NCBI GenBank assembly: GCA_037389465.1
Contig: JAZARR010000027.1
Location: forward strand, 61,403 to 125,402
Origin: Baylisascaris procyonis
Taxonomy: Eukaryota; Nematoda; Chromadorea; Rhabditida; Ascarididae
Length of the DNA stretch: 64,000 nt
Reading direction: 5' to 3'
Part shown: positions 54,870 to 64,000 of the stretch, one piece after another
How the letters are laid out: every line of letters begins with the position of its first letter
How positions within the stretch are numbered: the first letter of the stretch is position 1
Position numbers and translations under genes: made by a program
Notes under the pieces: model-generated
Databases searched by the model: none
What the model was told of the DNA's origin: nothing
Seen by the model: only the letters and a program-made list of their open reading frames with translations

Positions 54870-57342
54870 ACTAGCAATTGAACAATAGATCTGCTTAAAT
54901 CTCATCCGTGTATAAATTTTATTGCATAATAATCAGAAATTATATATCAATAGCATAATTCAAGATAGAAAAATAATGACCATTTCTTGTTTTCTTTGAA
55001 AAAAATGATCGCTGTCCACTTTTTTCCTCCAAATGACTATCGTTATCGCCATGCCATTAGCATTTCACATTAACTGTGAACATTTAAAGATTTATGCCCA
55101 TAACAAGAATAAAGTTAAATATATTTCAATCGTTTCTAAGCCTAACATCTATATTCCAATTCTATATGATTATCAAATAAGTGAAATATAAGCTCTTTGA
55201 GGATATCGACCGATGATGAATATTTGCATAAATAAACAATAAAATAAATTTTTATCGTAACAATTTATATATGCTATTCGATTGGTGCATAACGACGAGA
55301 TTCATTATTCTTTGGCGTATAAATAATATTATAACAAATTTAAAAGAAAGACTAAACAATAATCTAAAAATTAAAAAAAAAAAAGAAATGAGAATTGAAC
55401 CTTCTCAATTGCATTCATAGCGATGAGTATAAAGCACTAAAAAAATAATATTCAAATGCGTATGTGTTTTGATGACCACTAGAGAACCTTCCTGCCTATG
55501 GCAATAAATCCTTGAACTCTTGCATGCTTGCTAGGTGAGTGCTCTACTACTCGGACGTTTTCAATGGTCATCCAATGGTCATCCAATGATCATCATACAA
55601 GATCAAAACACGCACACGTTAATATGAGGAGGATTGTACTTGATTTCAACGCAAAAAAAACACGTTAACAACATTCAAGTACTTATTTATAAAAATTTTA
55701 AGAAAATAGAAAAAAATTGTTTTTTTATAGAAATATAAAAAAACTCATTCAAAAATATATAAAAAATATTAGTAATTATAATTAATCAATTGAAATTTTT
55801 CAAAAAAGATCGAAATTAATTACAATTAAAAATTAACCAAGCGGAGAGCGATGTAAAGACTCAGCCTATGTCCCTCATAAATCAGATAGGAACCTTGAAT
55901 CACTCTCTCTCGCTCCCCTCAAAAAAAAAAAAAAAAAAAAAAGATTATATTGCTTAGCAGTAAAAAATATTGCATTATGAGTGAATTTCTCTCAAAATGG
56001 AAAACAAAAATATTAAAGACACATAACCACTTTAAATCATCAATTTACAACCAGCCGACTGCTCATTTATTGAAATTTTAGTTCCCATTTTACGATGAAA
56101 CACTCAACAATTATGGCGATGATGAGTTCTTTTCAATATAACTATTGGAAGGACACTCAACGAAAACTAGTTTATGAGAAGCCATCAATAAATGATCTCT
56201 TTCATGCAAAATTCATCCAGTCTATTTATTCTTCTTATATTACCTCCAACTTATATTTTTTATTTTTATATATTTTTAGTCTTTTTAGTACATTTTTTAT
56301 TCATTTATTTTCAGTATATTCAATAATCTTATATTTCTTTTAGCCCTTTCTAAAGAGGGCCAAAATAAGGATAAAGAGGTAAGGAGACAAGAAGAGTAAG
56401 GTGAGGGAACAATTGAAGTTCTATTCCTCTCTCAATGTTTTCTTTCAAATTTTGTGATCCAACTACAAAAAAAAACATCACTTCAACAAATCGCCAAAAG
56501 AATCTTAACAGATATCACATTAAATAATATTATATAATTTCATTCCCAACTATTCTAATATATTATAATTGTTATCGATGATTTTTTAAATATTATTAAA
56601 GCGTTCACCTCATTTCATCGTTTAGAAATAATTAAAAATATTTGAATATAATAAAATAGAAAGAAAAAAAAAACATCATTTAAAAACAATATTCGTACAA
56701 TACAAATATTCAATAAAATACAGAAAATAAGTAAAAAAAAATCGCCAATAGAAAACATTTCGTTACAGATAACTTGTTATATGAGTAAAATCCACATCCT
56801 TCTAACCATACCAAATCATAGTATAAATTAATAAAAAGAAAAATCAATGATATATTCTCTCCAATGCTAACTTTCCAGCACAATTTTCATCCCTATATCC
56901 AAATCTCAACAAATTAAAATAAAATTTAAAAAAACACAGAACATTTCCATCTAATCAAAAAATAATCTCTAAGATTTATGCTAAATAAGGATTTAAAAAT
57001 ATGAAACTTTTAAAAAAATATTTTAAAAAATATAACAAATATCATCTCAAATATAAAGCCTTGCCAATTATAAAAAGTTCCAATACTTTCGATAATCATA
57101 TAATACATTTAAGGCGCTTAAAGAAATATTGGCTCTTTAACTTTTCTTCTCATCTAACCATACAAAAAAACATACCTTTACATAATAAAGGTACCTTTAC
57201 ATAATATATAACTTCCCATCTATATCGATTGTATAAAATAATACTCTCTAATAAGATATTCTTGTATAAGTAAAGGCAAATAAAAACAATTGAATAAGAG
57301 CCAAATACAAATTGCCGAGTTGTTATACAATGAAATTTGGCG
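54870..57342. other. Intergenic, very AT-rich, no gene supported
   Basis: Spacer between the minisatellite and the 3' end of the TMIE-like gene. It contains a poly-A run at about 55921-55941 and many A/T tracts. ORFs such as 56095-56343 are low-complexity hydrophobic translations and have no supporting signal. Confidence 0.45.
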
Positions 57343-58907
57343 TTAAACAGTGGTCGTTGTATGTGATGAATTATGCACTAAAGGTTGTGATTCGATTTCT
57401 TTTTCGCGTCCACTTCGTGGTGTTTGCTTCAATGTGTTCATCACAATTGTTTGTGTCCGTTCATCTAAATTTTATTCGATGTTTATTGAAAGGAAATCGA
57501 TCACTCCCAAATGAATTTTTTAATTAAAAAATTGTATTTTAATTTAAAAAAAAAACTTAGAAACTCTTACATAAACGATTTTCCTTGATGAATTCAAATA
57601 TTCCTAAGCATTGGTTATCTAAAAACATAATTACGTTAATTTTTCAAGAAAAGTTAGGCAGTAAGCAATAGCTTTCGATGAAGATTAGTGAAAGGGAAAT
57701 GAGAACGCGACATGCTGCATCAATCCTAGTCAGCATTAGGCAACCCGACCCAATATACCTCCTCACATTATATAATAATTACTCGTTCAATTAGGAATGC
57801 TATTTGCCCGATGCGAACTTCCGCCATCGGGCCACCCACACTGTATAAAACATGTTATAATGGTGGAAAATTTGTTTGTTTTCTTATAAGATGAGAGCAA
57901 ATGACATCCATCATTAAAACTGAGTATTCACTGGTCAATAATCTTCATGCGCAATTGAGTAAAGAAAATAAAAATAAAAATTAAAAAAATTGAATAAAGA
58001 AAATAAACGAAATCTTTGAATGTTTTTAATCTCTTTCTGTAAGCAACACAGAAGTGGCGGCATCTTGATTAGCCGCACTTCTTATCGAGACAAAACATTC
58101 ATCTAATACCCTCCCATCCTCCCTCTTTATATCTCGATTCTGCATATAAACTCGATATGGGAAATCATTTAAAAAAAAAAATCAAACATTACCTGGCGGA
58201 TGTGTCGGTAAATTTGATTGATTGCGCATTTTTCTTCGTGCAGCGATCAAATCGATTTGTCGTTTCGTACGAGGAATACGGATCCTCATAAAACAACACA
58301 CCAATACCACTGAAATATTTCCTTTCCATATACGAATGATATTTAAAAATTGAAAAACACCTTGACTTCAGCATAAATACGTAAAAATACTAGCAATATA
58401 TAAAATAAATTCAAAGACAGTGAGAGCTATACTAGATTACACGAAGAACCTGATGAACATGCTTATTCGAAACTGAGGGGGGGGGGGGTTATTGATAATG
58501 GGGTTTTATTCAACGGGATACGGTACAGAAGAATAACGAGCTTTATCTCCTATGTGTTTATTCACAAGAATTGAAGACCGCAGCTAAAAAAAACAAAAAT
58601 TTTATTCCCATTTAAATATGAAATTTTTTTTACCACTAATCAATTTAGAAAAAAAAAAAAAGTTGAAAAGTTTTTTTTTCCACACAATTGGAAAAATTAC
58701 TACTAAATAAAAAAAAATTCAATAATTTATGAAACATAAATAATAATAAAAATAAACTTATAAATAAAAATATATACCCATAACAAGAAGAACACCCGAT
58801 ACTAATGCAATAAGCATCCAAAGACGAAGTCCAGGTGCAATATAGCGATCAAGAGCCGCTATACCATTCTCATAATTGTTATTACCATTCATTTCATTAC
58901 CGGTCAT
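57343..58907 (-). CDS. tmie: TMIE orthologue (transmembrane inner ear protein)
   Basis: Three exons: 58778-58907, 58193-58309, 57343-57464. Both junctions are phase 1, and the sum is 123 codons (122 aa). The start is preceded 17 bases upstream by an acceptor-like CTTCAG, a possible spliced-leader site. Residues 27-30 read LRLW, followed by one membrane segment (MLIALVSGVLLVMVVLVCCF, 31-50) and then RIRIPRTKRQIDLIAARR. This matches the hallmark of the family, where vertebrate TMIE has RLW, a membrane helix ending in CC, then RVPRTRKEIE. The C-terminal third is polar and ends HNSSHTTTTV. In vertebrates TMIE is a subunit of the TMC channel complex of hair cells, and a nematode counterpart also joins TMC-1; the role here is inferred from that. 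At 122 aa it is compact and lacks the lysine-rich tail of the vertebrate protein. Confidence 0.88.
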
Positions 58908-59740
58908 TTTTTTGCAAATAATCACTGAAGTCGAGACACCAATCCAATAATCTTTGATTCGAATAATCGAATTCGTTCTTAAATATCAAATCATATATAT
59001 TCAGTAATAATTCAGCTGATTAGCATCATTGTATCACAACATCAACAATGATAATATTCACCAACAATAGCCAGCATCTCTAATGGACATTTGCGCCAAC
59101 AACGCATGAAAAAAAGTGGAAAAGATGGAGAGAGATGGTCTTCACCAATAAATCTACGTGTTCTGTACTTCTCTTCATTGGAGTTATTGCCTATGATATT
59201 TTATTGTTTCCTTAATTCCCACTCGAACTTATTCGGGTAAAATTTAATCGATAATCGTGCCCAGTTATTTCCAGACGATCCAATGAACTATTGTTAGAAT
59301 TCAGAAAGCCCTCCGGTTAGTAAGCTACTTCTGAATATTGGGTATCTTTCAATACGATGATGTCAAATGCGCCATTTTTTAGAAAACGAAACTTCCCATT
59401 CACCTTCCCTGTCCACTTTCCTTGGAGTCAAAGAAGAGTTTTAGGAGTGCTCAGATGATCGCCAAACTTCAGAATCGCGTAAAAATTTTCCCGCCGGGAA
59501 GGGATTGGAATTAAAATTTTTCAATCAATTTCCATGTCAGATAGGTTTTGCGGAAATTTCTGAACCCAATTTATGGGCGCTAAGACCGCCTAATGATTGC
59601 AAAAACTGCCTATTTCCTTTTCCTGATGGTTTTCTTACCATGTCTATGTGACGAATACAAAAGATAACGATGTGTTGCTGATATTAGCCAATAGCCTCAA
59701 TGTTATAGGCTGCTCTATTTCCCAAAATTTTATCATTAAC

Positions 59741-59944
59741 GGAACTTCATGCCTACCGGATCCGGAAAAATAACGGTACTTCATGCCTACCGGATCCGGA
59801 AAAATAACGGTACTTCATGCCTACCGGATTCGGAAAAATAACGGTACTTCATGCCTACCGGATTCGGAAAAATAACGGTACTTCATGCCTACCGGATTCG
59901 GAAAAATAACGGTACTTCATGCCTACCGGATCCGGAAAAATGAC
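59741..59944. repeat. 34-bp tandem repeat, six exact-length units
   Basis: Six units of 34 bases (204 bases in total), core ACTTCATGCCTACCGGAT, differing only at a few positions: GGATCC in units 1, 2 and 6 against GGATTC in units 3-5, first-unit GGAAC against GGTAC, and TGAC ending the last unit. The BamHI-like GGATCC and CCGG core makes it GC-richer than the surroundings. Confidence 0.95.
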
Positions 59945-60895
59945 GCCGGAACCAGACACTATAAACTATTTCTATCAGTACGGAGCAAGTGGGGATACAT
60001 AACAAGTAAAAATAACAGTTGATAACGGCGTTTAAAGTAACAACAACAATGATAAACGATAAGCAGGAAACCTAATCAGGAATTCTCGCATAAAAATCCT
60101 CTCTCAAAAATTCAGAAAGCGCATCACATCATGGGTTACACTCCTCTCAAGTCTCATCGCTAGCTAAAAAGCACATCGCTGTGCTTTAATGAAACGAATA
60201 TCGACGAAAAGAACGAGGAAGCTCGAAATAAGCCACACATCAACAACACATTCAATAAAGAAACATGCGCCGAACGAATTTAATGACGCCTCATCAGCTT
60301 TGCCCTCAGAAATTGTAAAAAAGCATGCCGAGCACTAACCAATATGCTGGATGAAATACGATCATTAAACCACCAACGCGAAGCAGCCGTTATATTCGAC
60401 GGAAGCTAACATCATCGAAATAAAGCTACAACAGTTTGTATTTTAAAATTGCTTGTCTTGCAACGATAGTTGGATTACGATATTTGGCCCGCTTTAAATG
60501 AATTTTTTCGATGAAGGATAGCATCTTCGAAATGTTTTATGTTTTCATTATTTTCTATGATTGGTGCAAGTGTGGGAAGTATGGAGATAAATCTGCCTGG
60601 GGGGAAGGGGGGGAGGGGTGGTAAGGGGTCTATAAGTTAAGTTGCAAGTTTATTGGTCAACATCTTCAGGTTCTTCTTATCCAAGGCGATGATGGTCGTA
60701 AGTATTTTCTGGAAAACATCAGGCATGGTGGGAAACATTTTAGCAATTAAAATATCGGCGGACCTTGATGGAATGGTATTTTTTTTTCCCCAAAAGGGTA
60801 ACGTCGACTTTCTAACACCCAAAAATATCTGTCGATGAAAGAGGGATACACTATCAAATCTTTTGAAATCTCATCAAACGATGAGGTGCAATAAG

Positions 60896-60896
<1 letters not shown>

Positions 60897-60932
<36 letters not shown>

Positions 60933-60955
60933 TATACATATATATATATATATAT
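60897..60955. repeat. TA dinucleotide array
   Basis: TA repeat of about 58 bases with two interspersed TACA steps, in the TMIE-SNRPE interval. Confidence 0.95.
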
Positions 60956-61417
60956 TGTTCTGGCTCCGATAGAAACTCTTTGCGAATAAAGTTTTACGAA
61001 TATGGAATAATTCTTTTCGCAAACTTGTAGCGATAAGTTTTTTTTTAGTTTCTTTTTAACGCTCTCTCAAACACTATTTTTATTTCTCTTTTTTTCTATA
61101 TGCCCCATTATTTATATTGTTTTTTCTATCTTTTCTCGTTTTTATTTAAACCTGTCAAATATCTGTTGTTAGTTTCATCGACTTATCACTTTTTATCGTT
61201 TTCTTTCTTTCTTTTTCCAATAATATATCTTATTTTTGCACATTGTCTGCTTCGAAAGTTTCTCTTTATTCTAAATGTAAAGATTTCTTTCTTTCTCTTG
61301 CCTTTTTTACCTCCCTCTCCGTTTCCCTTATAATTGCCCGGGAAATGTACTTAGACTTATTTGCGCCAGAATTAAGGAAATCCTCCGAAATCCTCTATAA
61401 TCTTCTTTTAAAATTTC

Positions 61418-61419
61418 AG
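61418..61419 (+). promoter_or_regulatory. Candidate spliced-leader acceptor of SNRPE
   Basis: AAAATTTCAG ends two bases before the SNRPE ATG, preceded by T-rich DNA. This matches the nematode acceptor consensus and leaves almost no untranslated leader, which is typical of SL1 trans-splicing. It could instead be the acceptor of a 5' UTR intron. Confidence 0.6.
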
Positions 61420-61421
61420 TA

Positions 61422-62281
61422 ATGGCTACCCGAGCGGGAAAAGTGCAAAAAGTGATGGTACAACCGATCAACTTAATATTCCGTTATCTTCAAAATCGAT
61501 CACGTATTCAAATATGGCTCTATGAAGATGTGACACATCGTATTGAAGGATATATCATAGGTTAAAAATTTTCCCAGAAAAATTGGTAACTCGATGCCCA
61601 TAGGGAAGTTTATCATGAATACAAACACGATAGATGCTTTTTTTTTTGCAATTCGATCAGCAAAATACCCGTTTAGCTTTCTTTCTTTGTTTAGTAAATT
61701 GGAAACAGCAGACAGACAGACAGACAGACAGACACAGACATGTATAAGCACGAATATGCTATCGCCATAATTCTTGCACCGTACAGGACTATTAGATTTA
61801 CTCTGAGGTGGTCTGAGGTGATCTATGACCTCAACTTGTTCGTGGCTATAACTTTTTCATTGCTTATCAAATAAGGCATTTGTATTCAATTCATAATTTA
61901 ACAGTTGACACTATGCGTGTGATGTTTAACGTCTAATTATTTGCATATTTAATTGTGATCTAAAGAAACGATTGCCCATTTAGTACCGAAACCATCCATA
62001 TGTACTATTTACAAAATTTAGGATTTTTGCAAGCTTACTAATTGACTTGATTGCCGAATAGACGGCAAACATCTAATTATTTTAGCTCACATTTTTTTAA
62101 AAATATATTTTAGTCTCAGTTCATTGTTACAAAGAGAGATTAATTTAAAGGCTTCGATGAGTATATGAATGTCGTATTGGACGAGGCGGAAGAAGTGAAT
62201 CTGAAAACGAAGAATCGAAACAAAGTTGGTCGTATATTGCTAAAAGGCGATAATATCACTCTTATTCAGAGTGTTAATTGA
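61422..62281 (+). CDS. SNRPE: Small nuclear ribonucleoprotein E (SmE)
   Basis: Two exons, 61422-61560 and 62151-62281, phase 1 at the junction, 90 codons (89 aa; human is 92). The N-terminus ([20 protein letters not shown]) and the Sm1 motif ([20 protein letters not shown]) are near-identical to animal SmE. The Sm2 motif follows as [14 protein letters not shown]. The intron splits Sm1 just before the conserved FDEYMN. SmE is one of seven Sm proteins that ring the Sm site of U1, U2, U4 and U5 snRNAs, and in trans-splicing nematodes also the SL RNA. The start ATG lies two bases after a TTTCAG acceptor. Confidence 0.97.
61711..61739. repeat. CAGA tetranucleotide array
   Basis: Short GACA/CAGA run in the SNRPE intron. 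Confidence 0.85.
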
Positions 62282-63465
62282 GATCTCTTTTTTTTTGCTC
62301 GTTTCGTTGTTATATGAAATATATTTCACTTTTATATGCTTAATACTTCAATGATTTTTAATGTTGGTTGCGCTATTTCTATTGCGTGGAATGTTGTGGA
62401 TGAGATTTAAGGGATATCGATGGGGAGATGCTGATATTTACAATGAGCTCAATCGTTTATAAGGTCTCTAATGGTTTGACAGGGGATGAATTCAATAAAA
62501 CCTTTTTATTGTATAGATTATCGTTTCGTTTCGTTATTTGAAAATTTTATAGTTCCAAATTTTTTTCGAGGTGAGATGTTATATGCTACTGAATCGTTTT
62601 TTGCTTTTTTTTTAGTTTATTTGCGAAGATCTTCTTTAATATTAAGCCACATAAATTGTAGGATTGAGAGGCTTAAGGGTACGATACGATTTTAGTTGTT
62701 TCTTCTGGAATAGGAATTGCGAGTTGTTGCAGAATTGTTACAAGGTGTGTGGTTTTTTACCTTCACTGTTTATTGAAGGCAATCGACGACAAATAAAACT
62801 TCAAGAAAGTCATATGTTTTTTTCTCTTTCCATTGTCTTCATGGTTACATATCAATATATTTACCTATGCAAATCGTCATTACTATCATTTCAGTGATTC
62901 GGATCGTTAATTGAAACAAAAATTACTTATTGTTTATTTTATATAATAGTAATAAATAAATAAAGTGAACAAGTGATAATCGATGCAAGTGGAGTATAGA
63001 ATGACACAAACACTCAATGCACATAAGTAATCCTCATTCAACCGCTTCATTTCTCTTTTAATTGCAATCGTTTAGTAACTCAACAAGTAATCGTTGTAGA
63101 AAGTTAAAAATTTCTAAGAATTTCGGTAAAAGTTTGCTCAAAAATGTAAATTTCGATTCTTCTTTTTGCAAGCGGGGGGAGGGGATTATTATCGAAACAT
63201 TCAGGAAAGTATTTTTCTTGTCGGTTCTTGTCGACATAGGTGAGTAGTGGGATGGATATTGTTGGGCACAGTCGAGAGCCTTTGTGATGATGAACGAAAA
63301 GCAGCAAAGATCCACTTCCAGATGGAAATATAAGCGATTGGTAGATGAATTATAAAAAACTGAAGCGTCGAATGAATAGCATTGAATACGAAAATGTTTA
63401 TAATATCGTTTAGTCGAAATCGATACGTTATGTGGTGATGTATTTATTGAAGGTTATCAATTGAG
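62282..63465. other. Intergenic between SNRPE and PIGK
   Basis: About 1.2 kb with no gene supported. Too long for a typical nematode operon spacer of around 100 bases, so SNRPE and PIGK are probably separate units although co-directional. Confidence 0.5.
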
Positions 63466-63689
63466 ATGCGATTGCATATGCTATTGATCACCCTTATATC
63501 ACTTCCATGCAAAGTGCTAAGTGAACAACAAGGTATACAAAAACGAGTCGAGCAATTTTTCGAAGCATCTAGTCATACGAATAACTGGGTGGTCCTTGTA
63601 TGTACATCAAGATTTTGGTTCAACTATCGTCATGTCGCTAATGTTCTATCACTCTATCATTCAGTGAAACGACTTGGCATTCCCGATAG
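63466..63689 (+). CDS. PIGK: GPI transamidase catalytic subunit PIGK/GPI8, first coding exon (partial)
   Basis: First coding exon of GPI8/PIG-K, the cysteine-protease subunit that cleaves the C-terminal signal and attaches the GPI anchor in the ER lumen. Residues 1-19 are a hydrophobic signal peptide ([17 protein letters not shown]). They are followed by [20 protein letters not shown] and [13 protein letters not shown], then SVKRLGIPD, matching the start of the caspase-like domain closely. The exon ends in phase 2 at a GTTTTA donor after AG, where the family has Ser. The catalytic His and Cys lie in later exons beyond the window. The remaining bases to 64000 are intron. Only one ATG fits a signal peptide of this length. 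Confidence 0.93.
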
Positions 63690-64000
63690 GTTTTAATTTA
63701 ATTAATATTTATTGATACTTCTTATAAAATTCTCGAGGTAAATAAAAGAGAAGGAAATTGGCTATTGCGTATTGCATTCGTTGAATGATCTTACAGAGGC
63801 TGAATGTATTTGCCAACTTTTATAAATAGAGAATCATTTGCCAAGTGGAATGTATCATGAAAGGTGTGATAACACCTAGATTAACGTGCAACAGGTAGAT
63901 GAGTTTATTCACCTTGTCAATAAAAAAGATTAATGCAAATAGGGATTAATTATCGATTGATTAGTGTGATCATTGAGAAATCATTGTAAAAGGAGGGCGA

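Larger units (their letters stand above)
58908..61421. other. Intergenic between TMIE and SNRPE, simple repeats
   Basis: Divergent promoter interval of two oppositely oriented conserved genes. It holds the 34-bp tandem repeat, a TA array (60897-60955), a G-rich run (60598-60627) and pyrimidine-rich DNA before the SNRPE acceptor. No gene supported. Confidence 0.5.

Noticed and set aside
53218..54888. Two overlapping 540-codon ORFs on opposite strands
   Set aside because: They are produced by a stop-free 33-bp tandem unit; other frames are also open for long runs and no start, splice or family signal supports translation.

Overview
The window is AT-rich nuclear DNA from a nematode. Genes are broken by many introns with GT..AG borders, often with TTTCAG- or TTGCAG-type acceptors. 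Several start codons lie only a few bases downstream of a splice acceptor, as expected where mRNAs receive a spliced leader. The recognisable proteins are animal-type. I cannot name the species. SL addition is inferred, not seen.

Layout. (1) 1-4794: 3' end of a BEL/Pao LTR retrotransposon on +, with pol (RT, RNase H, integrase) broken by one in-frame TGA, then a probable complete 3' LTR. (2) 6124-7269: a head-to-head pair of small unrecognised genes, a 96-aa basic-tailed protein on - and an 83-aa predicted single-pass membrane protein on +. (3) About 8.8-32.7 kb: three same-direction copies of one unrecognised gene on -. The rightmost copy (B, 25388-31665) gives a clean eight-exon, 524-aa model. 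The middle copy (A, 13274-19754) keeps most exons but has a 1-base deletion in exon 4. The left copy (C, about 8.8-10.7 kb) is decayed. Between A and B lies a stretch of broken coding-like sequence (20.9-22.1 kb). (4) 34624-52477, -: a HECT E3 ubiquitin ligase of the UBE3B family, about 23 exons. (5) 53257-54869: a 33-bp minisatellite of 48 full units with 330-bp higher-order structure. (6) 57343-58907, -: a three-exon TMIE orthologue, a subunit of the TMC mechanotransduction channel in other animals. (7) 61422-62281, +: small nuclear ribonucleoprotein E (SmE), two exons. (8) 63466 to the window end, +: first exon of PIGK/GPI8, the GPI transamidase catalytic subunit.

The four conserved genes on the right are unrelated housekeeping or sensory functions and show no operon logic visible here. 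The left half is a rapidly evolving tandem-duplication region next to a retrotransposon. Intergenic and intronic DNA holds many TAAA-type and TA-type simple arrays, several short tandem duplications and one diverged dispersed repeat family. The least explained parts are the triplicated gene family, the divergent small-gene pair, and the homogenised minisatellite between UBE3B and TMIE.
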